Source of the DNA: Ga0077555 sp046154645 | Lineage (GTDB): Bacteria > Pseudomonadota > Alphaproteobacteria > Rhizobiales > Hyphomicrobiaceae | Length of the DNA stretch: 64,000 nucleotides | Reading direction: 5' to 3' | Assembly: GCA_046154645.1 (NCBI GenBank) | Contig: JBJXDZ010000098.1 | Coordinates: 71,341-135,340, forward strand | Shown: piece by piece, positions 36,427-44,955 of the stretch | How the letters are laid out: each line of letters begins with the position of its first letter | Numbering within the stretch: the stretch's first letter is position 1 | Notes under the pieces: model-generated | Seen by the model: only the letters and a program-made list of their open reading frames with translations | Database searches by the model: none | What the model was told of the DNA's origin: nothing | Translations under genes and position numbers: made by a program

Positions 36427-37245
36427 CTATCGCCCGCGCGACCAGAACGGCAACAGCAACGACCAGCCAAGCTCCGTCGGCGCCTTTGATTGATACTGCG
36501 GCAGCCCGATTGTCATGGCCTCGTGGCCAGCAGCAGGCTGCGCCACGTAGGTCGCAAACAGGCGGTCCCAGATCGACAGGTTAAAACCGAAGTTCCGGTG
36601 ATGCTCTCCCGGGTCGACCGAATGATGCACGCGGTGCATGTCCGGTGTCACAACCACCGTGCGCAGCAGCCGATCCAGCCAAATGGGCAGTGTCACGTTG
36701 GCATGATTGAACATGGCGCAGCCATTCAGGATGATCTCGAATGCCAGCACCACGCCGGCGGGAACACCGAGTGCCAGCACCCACGCGATCTTCCACAGCA
36801 TCGACAGTCCGATCTCGATGGGATGAAACCGGATCGCCGTCGTGACATCGAAATCGATATCTGCGTGATGCACCTGATGCAGCCGCCACAACACGCCCAA
36901 CCGATGCGAGGCGACGTGCTGCAGCCAGATGGCAAAATCAAGCACGACGAGACCACCCAAAACCACGGGCCAGCCTGAAATGCCGAGCCACGGCACAAGA
37001 CCAAGGCCGTGCCGCTCGGCATAAGCGGCGGCAGCCACGGCCGCGAGCGGCACCGGCAACACGGCCAGCACACGCACCAGCAACCCGCCGAGGCCGACGA
37101 TGGCCAGATTGGTGGTCCAGCGGCGCGATTTCCCGGCCGTCAAGAGCCGTCGCGGCGCCAGCACTTCCAGCACCGCCATGACGACAAAAACGCTGGCGAA
37201 AGCCAGCAGGCGCAACCACGGCTCAGACATATCGATCGTCGGCAT
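36427..37245 (-). CDS. Sterol desaturase / fatty acid hydroxylase superfamily protein
   Basis: A 272-residue membrane di-iron protein. About four to five transmembrane helices surround the histidine motifs: LQHVASHRLGVLWRLHQVHHADIDFD (HxxxH and HxxHH) near 115-140 and HRVHHSVDPGEHHRNFGFNLSIWDRLF near 205-232. These ligate the diiron site used for C-H hydroxylation or desaturation of lipids. The substrate is unknown. An in-frame start at 37281 is possible, but the residues before MPTIDM look like untranslated leader. Confidence 0.9.
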   Translation of the reverse strand: MPTIDMSEPWLRLLAFASVFVVMAVLEVLAPRRLLTAGKSRRWTTNLAIVGLGGLLVRVLAVLPVPLAAVAAAAYAERHGLGLVPWLGISGWPVVLGGLVVLDFAIWLQHVASHRLGVLWRLHQVHHADIDFDVTTAIRFHPIEIGLSMLWKIAWVLALGVPAGVVLAFEIILNGCAMFNHANVTLPIWLDRLLRTVVVTPDMHRVHHSVDPGEHHRNFGFNLSIWDRLFATYVAQPAAGHEAMTIGLPQYQSKAPTELGWSLLLPFWSRGR

Positions 37246-37303
37246 GCGGCCTCGCTCGGTCGATGGTCGTGAATATGGCAATCTCCGCGCTGCGCCCGTA
37301 ACG

Positions 37304-37729
37304 TCACCTGTCGGTGTAGCGCGCCTTTAGTTCTTCCGCCCGCGCCTTGGTCTTTGCCGCCTTGCAGCCGAGCGTCGCCGCCCCCTGTCCCGTGCCACGA
37401 TACCACTCCCAGCCCGTCACTTCGCCGCAATCCTTGTCGCGGAAAGCGATCCAGTGCAGTTGCGCCTCGCGCATCGCCCGTTCCCAGTCACGGCGCTGAT
37501 TGACGTTGATGTGGCTCGCCGCCTTGATCTTGGCGATCACGTCCTTGAACACCTTGCTGAGTTCGACATTGGCCTCCCTCAATTCCAATTCGGCGCAAAA
37601 CGCGATTTCCGGCGTCGACGCGGCCTGCTCGCAATTGGGAGGTTTCTTCGCCTCCTGCGCGGCCACCGGCATGGCAACAAGTCCAGCGGACAAAACCACG
37701 ACAATTCCGGGATTCCAGAGAAAACGCAT
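37304..37729 (-). CDS. Secreted LprI/DUF1311-type protein
   Basis: A 141-residue exported protein with a signal peptide (MRFLWNPGIVVVLSAGLVAMPVAAQ). The mature protein has Cys-containing segments: PPNCEQAASTPEIAFCAELELREANVELSKVFKDVIAKIK, then RRDWERAMREAQLHWIAFRDKDC and ATLGCKAAKT. This is the pattern of the lysozyme-inhibitor LprI N-terminal (DUF1311) family. AGGA 6 bases before 37729 favours this start over 37741. Role probably periplasmic; the lysozyme-inhibition function is inferred from the family only. Confidence 0.82.
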   Translation of the reverse strand: MRFLWNPGIVVVLSAGLVAMPVAAQEAKKPPNCEQAASTPEIAFCAELELREANVELSKVFKDVIAKIKAASHINVNQRRDWERAMREAQLHWIAFRDKDCGEVTGWEWYRGTGQGAATLGCKAAKTKARAEELKARYTDR

Positions 37730-37871
37730 CGAATTCCTCATGGCGATTGACGGCGGGGCGTGGCGGGGTGGATAGACACTCCAGAGTATAACCGATGGCA
37801 CGGCGCCCGGGAGAGATTGCCCCATAGCAGGCGGCAAGCTCCGGCAACAGTCAGCAACAATGGGGAACGAC

Positions 37872-38624
37872 ATGGCAGGCAGGCTTCAGGGCAAGACCGC
37901 ATTCTGCACCGCTTCAGGCGCCGGCATCGGCCGCGCCACAGCCATAGCCTTTGCCCGCGAGGGCGCCCGCGTCATCGCCACCGATCTGAATGTGGGCCGC
38001 ATGCAGGGCCTGCAAGAGGCCGGCATCGCCGAATGCCTGCAACTGGACGTGCTCGACACAGCTGCTGTGCAAGCCATGGCCAAGCGCGTCGGCACCGTCG
38101 ATGTTCTCTTCAATTGCGCCGGCTTCGTCCATCACGGCGACGCGCTGAACTGTTCGGACAAGGACTGGGACTTCTCGTTCGATCTGAACGTCAAAGCCAT
38201 GCACCGTGGCATCCAGGCCTTCCTGCCCGGCATGGTGGCGGCCGGCAAAGGTGCCATCGTCAACATGGCCTCAGGGGCCGGCCCCTCGAAGGCGGTGGCC
38301 AACCGCTACGTCTACACCGCCACCAAGGCCGCGGTCGTCGGTCTCACCAAGGCGGTGGCCTTCGACTTCATCAAGAAGGGCGTGCGCTGCAACTGCATCT
38401 GCCCGGGCACCATCCAATCGCCCTCGCTCGATGATCGCATCGCAGCGCTTGGCCAGCAGGTCGGCAGCGTCGAGAAGGCGCGCCAGATGTTCATCGACCG
38501 CCAACCCATGGGCCGCCTTGGCACCGCCGAAGAAGTCGCGCATATCGCCATCTACCTGGCCTCCGACGAAAGCGCCTTCACCACCGGTCAGTCGTTCTTC
38601 GTCGATGGAGGCTTCGCGCTATGA
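37872..38624 (+). CDS. Short-chain dehydrogenase/reductase (BDH2/DHRS6-like)
   Basis: A 250-residue classical SDR. The cofactor loop is ASGAGIGRATA near 14-24, with the family TGxxxGxG Thr replaced by Ala. NCAG is near 82, the catalytic Ser is in MASGAGPSKAVAN near 137, and YTATK carries the catalytic Tyr and Lys near 150-154. Asp in ATDLN after the second strand indicates NAD preference. GGGGA upstream favours the ATG at 37872 over 37860. The sequence recalls 3-hydroxybutyrate dehydrogenase type 2. The stop overlaps the next start (38621-38624), giving a coupled three-gene operon with two acetyltransferases. Confidence 0.9.
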   Translation: MAGRLQGKTAFCTASGAGIGRATAIAFAREGARVIATDLNVGRMQGLQEAGIAECLQLDVLDTAAVQAMAKRVGTVDVLFNCAGFVHHGDALNCSDKDWDFSFDLNVKAMHRGIQAFLPGMVAAGKGAIVNMASGAGPSKAVANRYVYTATKAAVVGLTKAVAFDFIKKGVRCNCICPGTIQSPSLDDRIAALGQQVGSVEKARQMFIDRQPMGRLGTAEEVAHIAIYLASDESAFTTGQSFFVDGGFAL

Positions 38625-39376
38625 AGGGCTTGCACGACCATCAGATCCCTTCCGAGATCGATCCCGAGTCAGGGCTGCCGATCGGCCCGAAGCTGGCCCA
38701 GCCTGGTCCAGCCAAGCGGCCAGAGCGGATCGCTCTCGATGGCCAGTATTGCCGCCTCGAACCGCTCGATCTCGACCGCCACGGCGAAGATCTCTTCCGC
38801 GCCTCGACGCCGCCGGATGCAGCCAAGCGCTTCCGCTATCTGTTCGATCCCATCCCCACGACCCGCGCCGATTTCGATGCCTGGATGCAGAAATCGGCAG
38901 CGCTGAACGATCCCTTGATGTGGGCCGTCATCGACAAGCGCTCCGGCCGCTGCGAGGGCCGCCAGACCCTGATGCGCATCACGCCCGAGCATCAGTCGAT
39001 CGAGATCGGCAATATCTACTGGGGGCCCGCCATCTCGCAAACCCAAGTCACCACCGAAGCCAACTTCCTCTTTGCCAAGTACGTCTTCGACACCCTCGGC
39101 TATCGGCGCTACGAATGGAAATGTGACGCGCTGAATGCACCCTCGCGCCGCGCCGCCTTGCGCTTTGGCTTCACCTATGAGGGTCATTTCCGCCGCGCCA
39201 TCATCAACAAGGGCCGCTCGCGCGATACCACTTGGTTCGCCATCATCGATGCCGAATGGCCAGCCGTGAAAGCCGCCTACGAGCAGTGGCTCGCCCCCGC
39301 CAACTTCGATGCGGCGGGTAAGCAGAAGGTATCGCTTGGCGATCTGACCAGAGCCGCTCTCGGTCGGCACCCATGA
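38621..39376 (+). CDS. GNAT family N-acetyltransferase, RimJ/RimL-like
   Basis: A 251-residue acetyltransferase. After an N-terminal extension of about 35 residues, the domain has CRLEPLDLDRHGEDLF, then IGNIYWGPAISQTQVTTEANFLFAKYVFDTLGYRRYEWKCDALNAPSRRAALRFGFTYEGHFR. That is the arrangement of the large RimL-type group that modifies N-termini or small molecules. Four-base overlaps with both neighbours (38621-38624 and 39373-39376) show tight translational coupling. Confidence 0.88.
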   Translation: MKGLHDHQIPSEIDPESGLPIGPKLAQPGPAKRPERIALDGQYCRLEPLDLDRHGEDLFRASTPPDAAKRFRYLFDPIPTTRADFDAWMQKSAALNDPLMWAVIDKRSGRCEGRQTLMRITPEHQSIEIGNIYWGPAISQTQVTTEANFLFAKYVFDTLGYRRYEWKCDALNAPSRRAALRFGFTYEGHFRRAIINKGRSRDTTWFAIIDAEWPAVKAAYEQWLAPANFDAAGKQKVSLGDLTRAALGRHP

Positions 39377-39834
39377 ACCTGCGCCGCGCCACCACGTCCG
39401 ATCTGGACCGGCTGATTGCGCTGCAGCGGGCGGCATATGCCCGCAATCGTCCTATCCTCGGCGTCGAACCGCTGCCGCTGCTGGCGGACTATGTCGAGGT
39501 CTTCGGCACCATGGAAATCTGGTTTGCCGAGACCGAAGGTCAGCTGGTCGGCGCCCTGATCCTGGAGCAGCACGCCGATCACCTGCTAATCTGGTCCATC
39601 GCCACCGAACCGGCACTTGCCGGTAAAGGCATCGGCCGCGAATTGCTCGCACGCGCCGACGATCGCGCCCGCGAGCTCGGCCTCGATACCGTCCGGCTCT
39701 ATACCGGCAGCAAGCTCGGCCACCTCGTCGCCTGGTACGGCCGCAACGGCTACGCCATTGAGCGCGTGCAGGAGCTGCCTGACCGCTCGATCACCTATAT
39801 GGTGAAGCGATTGCCCAAGCCTGTGTCGAACTGA
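39373..39834 (+). CDS. GNAT family N-acetyltransferase
   Basis: A 153-residue single-domain acetyltransferase. MNLRRATTSDLDRLIALQRAAY forms the first strand and helix; the acetyl-CoA pyrophosphate loop is IATEPALAGKGIGRELLARADDRARELG near 76-103. LYTGSKLGHLVAWYGRNGYAI closes the fold. The substrate is unknown. It is the last gene of the SDR/GNAT/GNAT operon. Confidence 0.9.
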   Translation: MNLRRATTSDLDRLIALQRAAYARNRPILGVEPLPLLADYVEVFGTMEIWFAETEGQLVGALILEQHADHLLIWSIATEPALAGKGIGRELLARADDRARELGLDTVRLYTGSKLGHLVAWYGRNGYAIERVQELPDRSITYMVKRLPKPVSN

Positions 39835-39930
39835 GACGCACCGGCGTTGGCGCTATGTCCCGAACCCTAACGAAATCGCAAGCCGGGTCGCTTATCTTCT
39901 CGATCGACGACCATGCACGAAGGGGCAGCA

Positions 39931-40497
39931 ATGCAAGATCTACTGGCTGAGTTCGGACCCTGGCTCGCCATCGGCATGGGCGTAGGGGGCATGGTTGTTT
40001 TGCTTGTTGGCGCCGTACTGCTCTATCCCCACTCCAAGCTGCGTATGCTGGCGGTGTCGCGCATCCTGCCCTATTCCCGCCAGCACGTCTGGCAAGCCTA
40101 TTTCGCGGCGATGACGTTTCTGACCGGCGGCCTCTCCCACACCACCTTGGAGGTCGACGACGAGTTCACCTTCGAGTCCACCGTTGGACCCCGGGACGAG
40201 GTCACCGCCGTGATGCAGGTGCGCGTCATGCGGTTCGAACCGGAGCGGCTTTACGTTGCCCATCCCCTGACATTCGATGGTGTACCGTTTCCTGGCGGCT
40301 CCCTTTCTTGCGACGGCATTATGCTCGATGATGCCCCAGGCGGCACCGTCACGACCATCTTCCTGCACGTCGAAACGCCGAACCTGCTGCACGCCTGGTT
40401 CATGCGGTTGGCGATTTCACGAGCTTTCGCCAAGCTCGAGCGCCGGCTGAAAGCTATTCCACCGCCCGCCGTTGGCTCGTCACTGGTTTCAGCCTGA
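39931..40497 (+). CDS. Hypothetical membrane-anchored protein, possibly SRPBCC-like
   Basis: A 188-residue protein with one N-terminal helix (LAIGMGVGGMVVLLVGAVLL, residues about 9-30) and a soluble beta-rich domain: HVWQAYFAAMTFLTGG, then LEVDDEFTFESTVG and VRVMRFEPERLYVAHPL. The order suggests a lipid- or ligand-binding SRPBCC/START-like fold, an inference only. The ATG at 39931 follows AAGGGG; an in-frame ATG at 39913 is less supported. A GC-rich repeat starts 16 bases after the stop. Confidence 0.6.
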   Translation: MQDLLAEFGPWLAIGMGVGGMVVLLVGAVLLYPHSKLRMLAVSRILPYSRQHVWQAYFAAMTFLTGGLSHTTLEVDDEFTFESTVGPRDEVTAVMQVRVMRFEPERLYVAHPLTFDGVPFPGGSLSCDGIMLDDAPGGTVTTIFLHVETPNLLHAWFMRLAISRAFAKLERRLKAIPPPAVGSSLVSA

Positions 40498-40512
40498 AAC
40501 GGGCCGCAAACT

Positions 40513-40678
40513 AGAGCGGTTTCCACATGTGATGTATCGTCGGCGGACTATCCCCTCCCCTGAGGGGAGGGGGAAACAAGTGGCGAATTCGCGGGCCAAT
40601 GTTAACGCCAACGCCCCTCGCCCCTTCCCTGATGGGAGACGATCGTGGGCATGATCCAAGTCTTGTGGAAACGGCTCT
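40513..40678. repeat. MITE-like GC-rich repeat element, copy 2
   Basis: A 166-bp element bounded by terminal inverted repeats AGAGCGGTTTCCACA (40513-40527) and TGTGGAAACGGCTCT (40664-40678), 14 of 15 complementary. Inside lies the hairpin TCCCCTCCCC-TG-AGGGGAGGGG near 40551-40572 followed by GGAAACAAGTGGCGAATTC. It shares long blocks with the element at 32281-32510. It ends 4 bases before the stop of the next gene. Confidence 0.7.
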
Positions 40679-40682
40679 GGCT

Positions 40683-41840
40683 TCAATGCCCGTGCGGCTT
40701 GCTCTTGTCGAAGGCCGCCTTCTGATCCGCCGAGGCCTCCTTCTGATGCTTGGCCTGCCACTCCTTGTAGGGCATGCCATAAACGATCTCGCGCGCGTCG
40801 TCCTTGGTGAGCGTGACGCCTTGCTCGCCGGCGGCCTCCTGATACCAGTTGGCGAGGCAGTTGCGGCAGAACCCCGCCATGTTCATGAGGTCGATGTTCT
40901 GCACATCGGTGCGCTTGCGCAGATGCTCGACCAGCTTGCGATAGGCGGCGGCTTGCAGCTCGGTCTCGGTCTTGGCGTCGATCGGCTTCGGCATGGCAGA
41001 CATTCCTTGCGTTGTGTGGGTGGCACGTCGCGGCGCACCGTCGCGCGCCACATCGAGTTGTAGATCGGGTCGCCCGACCAGACTTTCAACAACAGCAATG
41101 AGGCGCTCGGCCCAATGCGCCTGCCCCGCCGCATCGCGAATGAGATCCTGGCGCACCTCGACGATGGCATGCGGCAACCCGCGCGACGTGCCATGCTGCC
41201 ACATGCAATCGCCTTCGAGGCTGCCCTTATAGGGCTCGTTGTCGCCGACGATGATGTCACCGCCGGCGCAGAAGGCATCGATGAGCGGGCGTGCGAACCG
41301 TTCGTCGCGATCCCACAGGATGCCGACATGCCAGGGCCGCGGCACCCCCTTCCAGCTCTCCGTGAAACTGTGGATCGAGAGCAGCGTCGGCATCGTGCCT
41401 GTCGCCAGACACTGATCGATGACGCGCGTGATCGCCTGATGATACGGGGTGTAGTAGAGCCGCCGCCGCTTCGCTCGCTCCTTGTCGTCGAGATGCCGGT
41501 TGCCGGGAATGATGGCGCCGTCCGACAGCCGCATGATCTGCGTCGGGTCGTCGTTGCCGCGATTGGGATCGATCAGCAGCCGCGAATACCGCGTCATGAC
41601 CGCCGGCACACCGAACGCCGCTGCGATGCCGCGCGTCACCGCCGCCGCTCCGATGTCGTAGGCGATGTGCCGCTCGAGTTCGCTCGCCGGCAGCCCCAGT
41701 GTGCCATAGCCTTTGGGGAAGGCGTTGCCGGCATGATCGCAAACCACAATCAATCCGGCATTGGCACGCCCCGGCACCACGACAAAGCTGTCGGTTTCCT
41801 CGGCGGCGATGCGAGCATCGGATGCGGGTGTTGTGCTCAT
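40683..41840 (-). CDS. N-formylglutamate amidohydrolase family protein fused in frame to DUF1244
   Basis: One uninterrupted 385-residue frame. Residues 1-255 are an N-formylglutamate amidohydrolase (VVCDHAGNAFPKGY near 32, ELERHIAYDIGAAAV near 55, LSIHSFTESWKG near 130, EVRQDLIRD near 220), a zinc hydrolase of histidine breakdown or related formyl-amide removal. A linker of about 27 residues leads to DUF1244 (LVEHLRKRTDVQNIDLMNMAGFCRNCLANWYQEA, CxxC, then YGMPYKEWQAKHQKEA). In relatives these are usually adjacent separate genes. An internal ATG at 40994 with AAGGA 9 bases upstream could also give a free 103-residue DUF1244 protein. The promoter word TATACT lies 10-15 bases before the ATG, which may mean a leaderless transcript. 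Confidence 0.85.
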   Translation of the reverse strand: MSTTPASDARIAAEETDSFVVVPGRANAGLIVVCDHAGNAFPKGYGTLGLPASELERHIAYDIGAAAVTRGIAAAFGVPAVMTRYSRLLIDPNRGNDDPTQIMRLSDGAIIPGNRHLDDKERAKRRRLYYTPYHQAITRVIDQCLATGTMPTLLSIHSFTESWKGVPRPWHVGILWDRDERFARPLIDAFCAGGDIIVGDNEPYKGSLEGDCMWQHGTSRGLPHAIVEVRQDLIRDAAGQAHWAERLIAVVESLVGRPDLQLDVARDGAPRRATHTTQGMSAMPKPIDAKTETELQAAAYRKLVEHLRKRTDVQNIDLMNMAGFCRNCLANWYQEAAGEQGVTLTKDDAREIVYGMPYKEWQAKHQKEASADQKAAFDKSKPHGH

Positions 41841-41966
41841 GGAGGATCGAGTATAGGCGCGTGAGGCTGGACAGAAAAGCGACCGTTGCCGACGCGCCAT
41901 CAATCGCGCTTGACGCCGTGTCGGCCACTCCGTCAATTGAGATGCCGGATCAAGGGAGTAAACGCG

Positions 41967-43289
41967 ATGGCAGCTGAGGCGCGGGACGTGCTCACGGCCC
42001 TCTACGAGGCGGCCGTGCATGCAGCCCATCCCGATGGCTGTCTGACGGCGCAATTGCCCGAGGTGCCGAAGTCCGGCCGCCTCATCATCGTTGGTGCGGG
42101 GAAAGCCGGCGCCGCCATGGCCGCCACCGCCGAACGGAACTATCGCGCACGGGGCCAGCTCGACCGCGTCGACGGCGTGCTGACCGCGCCTTACGGATAC
42201 GCCGCCACGCTCGGCGACAAGGCACCCAAGCACCTGCAGATCATTGAGGGGCGCCACCCGACGCCCGACAACGGCAGCATTATTGCGGCCCAGGCAGCCC
42301 TCGCCCTCGCCCGTGCCGCCACCAAGAGTGATCTGGTGTTGGTACTCCTCTCTGGCGGCGCCTCGGCGCTATGGGCGGCGCCCGTGTCGGGCCTCACGCG
42401 CGAGGACAAAACAGCGCTGACGCGCGGCCTGCTCAAATCCGGTGCCGACATCCACGAGATGAACACGGTGCGTCGGCATCTCTCTGAAATCAAAGGCGGA
42501 CGCTTGGCTATGGCCGCCGGCGAGGCCCGCCTTCTCACGCTCGCCATCTCTGATGTGCCCGGCGACGATCCCGCCACCATCGGCTCCGGTCCGACCGTGC
42601 CCGATCCAACCACGCTTGCCGACGCCCGCGCCGTCATCACGAAGCGACGTCCGCGCATGGAGGCCCTCGGCCTGCCTGTCCCAGACGCCGTCACGCGCGC
42701 CCTCGATGACCCCGCCAACGAGACGGCTAAGCCGGGGGATCCTGCCTTTGCCCGTGCCGACTATCGGCTGATCGCCACCCCCGCCGTCGCCCTGGAAGCA
42801 GCCGCCACACTCGCCCGCCAACAGGGCTACGAGGTGGTAAACCTCGGCGATACGCTCACCGGCGAGGCGCGCGATGTCGCCACAGCCCATGCCCGCCTGG
42901 CGCTGGAGGCTCGCGCCCAGGGTCGCAAAGTTGCCATCATCAGCGGTGGCGAGCTCGAAGTCACGGTGCGCAATCGCTCAGGCCAGGGCGGCCGCAGTCA
43001 GGAATATGCCTTGGCGCTGGCCGTCGCGCTTAACGGTACGCCCGGAATTTCCGGCCTTGCTGCCGACACCGACGGCATCGATGGTGGCGATGGCGCTGTC
43101 ACCAGCCCGGCCGGCGCAATAGTTTTGCCGGACCTGCTGGCGAGAGCCGCCCGTCGTCATCTCGATGCCAAGATGTTTCTCGATTCTAACGACGCGACGC
43201 CGTTCTTTGCCGTGCTCGGGGACCTCCTCGTACGCGGTCCGACGCACACCAATGTTAACGATTTCCGTGCCATCCTGATCGACACCTGA
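41967..43289 (+). CDS. Glycerate kinase, DUF4147/MOFRL (GckA/TtuD) type
   Basis: A 440-residue kinase that phosphorylates glycerate, usually to 2-phosphoglycerate. The N-terminal domain shows IIVGAGKAGAAMAATAE near 34 and VLLSGGASALWAAPV near 124; NTVRRHLSEIKGGRLA near 165 and SDVPGDDPATIGSGPTVPDP near 195 are diagnostic, and the C-terminal MOFRL domain has SGGELEVTVRNRSGQGGRSQEYALA near 335. AAGGGAG 8 bases before 41967 decides the start. It complements serine-glyoxylate aminotransferase at 12.6 kb in bringing glyoxylate/serine carbon into lower glycolysis. Confidence 0.93.
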   Translation: MAAEARDVLTALYEAAVHAAHPDGCLTAQLPEVPKSGRLIIVGAGKAGAAMAATAERNYRARGQLDRVDGVLTAPYGYAATLGDKAPKHLQIIEGRHPTPDNGSIIAAQAALALARAATKSDLVLVLLSGGASALWAAPVSGLTREDKTALTRGLLKSGADIHEMNTVRRHLSEIKGGRLAMAAGEARLLTLAISDVPGDDPATIGSGPTVPDPTTLADARAVITKRRPRMEALGLPVPDAVTRALDDPANETAKPGDPAFARADYRLIATPAVALEAAATLARQQGYEVVNLGDTLTGEARDVATAHARLALEARAQGRKVAIISGGELEVTVRNRSGQGGRSQEYALALAVALNGTPGISGLAADTDGIDGGDGAVTSPAGAIVLPDLLARAARRHLDAKMFLDSNDATPFFAVLGDLLVRGPTHTNVNDFRAILIDT

Positions 43290-43330
43290 CACCGACAACT
43301 TGCCAGCCTAGACCCCCTTCCCGGATCGCC

Positions 43331-43789
43331 ATGCCGACGACACCCCACAGCCGCGCTGCCCGCCACGGCATCACACTGGTGATGGCGCTCTCGGCCGGCC
43401 TGTGGGGCGCCCCGGCATGGGCGGATTTGAAGCTCTGCAATGCCACATCGAGCCGCATCGGCGTCGCCATCGGCTATCAGGACGGCAAAGGCTGGACCAC
43501 GGAAGGCTGGTGGAATATCGCGTCGCAAACCTGCGAAACGCTGCTCAAAGGCACGCTGTCGAGCCGGTTCTATTACGTGCACGCCGTCGACTATGATCGC
43601 GGCGGCGAGTGGGCCGGCACCAGCCAGATGTGCACGGCCGACAAGACCTTCACCATTCGCGGCACGCAGGATTGCCCGAAGCGCGGCTACAAGCGCACCG
43701 GCTTCTTCGAGGTCGACACCAACGACGCCAAGGACTGGACCATCCGCCTGACCGACCCTGTCGAAGGTGGCGTGGCGCGGGGCCGCTAG
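43331..43789 (+). CDS. DUF1036 domain-containing secreted protein
   Basis: A 152-residue exported protein with a signal peptide (GITLVMALSAGLWGAPAWA, ending near residue 31) and one DUF1036 domain. It shows LKLCNATSSRIGVAIGYQDGKGWTTEGWWNI, then CETLLKGTLSSRFYYVHAVDYDRGGEW and CTADKTFTIRGTQDC. This small Cys-containing beta domain is common in Hyphomicrobiales with no known function. It starts 41 bases after the glycerate kinase stop. Confidence 0.9.
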   Translation: MPTTPHSRAARHGITLVMALSAGLWGAPAWADLKLCNATSSRIGVAIGYQDGKGWTTEGWWNIASQTCETLLKGTLSSRFYYVHAVDYDRGGEWAGTSQMCTADKTFTIRGTQDCPKRGYKRTGFFEVDTNDAKDWTIRLTDPVEGGVARGR

Positions 43790-43831
43790 GCGCGCTGCCG
43801 ACTCATTCCTCAACCCTGCTGTGCTGCTGCT

Positions 43832-44746
43832 TCAGGTGACGCCCGGCAAACCTTGCGGCACGGGCTTGCCGCTGAGGAACGGTGCCACCAAGGCCATGAA
43901 CGTCTCCAGCTGATCGTGATGCACCCAATGGCCGGCACCGGCAATGGTCGCGAACGTGGCCTGGCTGAAGTGCGCGGCGCGGCCGTCTTTGCGCGGATCC
44001 GACGCCCAGCTCTCGCGCCCATAGACCATCAACGATGGACTGCTGATATTGCGCCACAACGCTTCGATGTCGGCCTGCGGCATGTCATAGGGCAGCCACA
44101 CGCGCACGAAGTTGTCGAACTTCCAGGTGTAGGTACCGTCCTCGTTCTGGATCACGCCGTGTTGCGTCAGATGGCGCGCCTGCGCGGCTGACAGATGCTT
44201 GTTCTGCTCCTGCATGCGGGCCAGGGCCTCTTCGATCGAGGCGTAGCGGCGCGGCTGGCGTCCGGCGGCCGCACGTTGCTGGTCGATCCATTCGCGCATC
44301 TTCACGGCCATCGTCTTGTCCGCGACTTCGGCTTGCGATTTGGGCGAGCGGCCAAGGCCTTCGATGGCCACGAAGCGCTTGACGGTTTCCGGATAAATGC
44401 CGGCATAGCGCACGGTAATGGCGCCGCCGAGCGAGTGTCCGATGAGCGTGACCGGAGCCAGCTTCAACTGATGGATCAGCTGCGCCAGATCGTAGACGTA
44501 ACCTGCCATGGAGTAGTTGGCGCTTTTCGACCATTCGCTGTCGCCGTGACCACGCAAATCGGGCGCGATGACATGCCAGTCCTTGCGCAATCGCTGCGCC
44601 ACCCAGTCCCAATTGCGACAATGATCACGGCCGCCATGGACGAGCAGCAGCGGCGGCGCCGTAGGGTTGCCCCAGTCGACGTAATGCAACCGCAGGCGCT
44701 GCGAGAAGTACACGCGCGAAGTCGGGCCGATGTCGTCTGGGCTCAT
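43832..44746 (-). CDS. Alpha/beta-fold hydrolase (serine hydrolase type)
   Basis: A 304-residue alpha/beta hydrolase. HGGRDHCRNWDWVAQRL near residue 38 gives the oxyanion region, GHSLGGAITVRYAG near 105 carries the Ser nucleophile, and GAGHWVHHDQLETF near 275 the catalytic His. The lid region between about 130 and 210 is basic and helical. The start at 44746 has GAGGT 6 bases upstream. Substrate unknown; it is divergent from the MaoC-like gene. Confidence 0.9.
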   Translation of the reverse strand: MSPDDIGPTSRVYFSQRLRLHYVDWGNPTAPPLLLVHGGRDHCRNWDWVAQRLRKDWHVIAPDLRGHGDSEWSKSANYSMAGYVYDLAQLIHQLKLAPVTLIGHSLGGAITVRYAGIYPETVKRFVAIEGLGRSPKSQAEVADKTMAVKMREWIDQQRAAAGRQPRRYASIEEALARMQEQNKHLSAAQARHLTQHGVIQNEDGTYTWKFDNFVRVWLPYDMPQADIEALWRNISSPSLMVYGRESWASDPRKDGRAAHFSQATFATIAGAGHWVHHDQLETFMALVAPFLSGKPVPQGLPGVT

Positions 44747-44955
44747 GGGTACCTCGCGAAAGCTTGTGGCTTGTGGATGGAACCGCCGTCGCAACAGCGT
44801 TCATGCCTTTGCGGGATCATGGGCCACCACGGCGGATGGACGCAAGCCGTTACCGCCGACCGGCGCCATGCGACAGCAGCCATTGACGCCGCCACGGCTC
44901 TCCTCCGAGGATGCGGCGACGAAGCACAATGAGGCAACCACAGAGCGAGCCAGCG

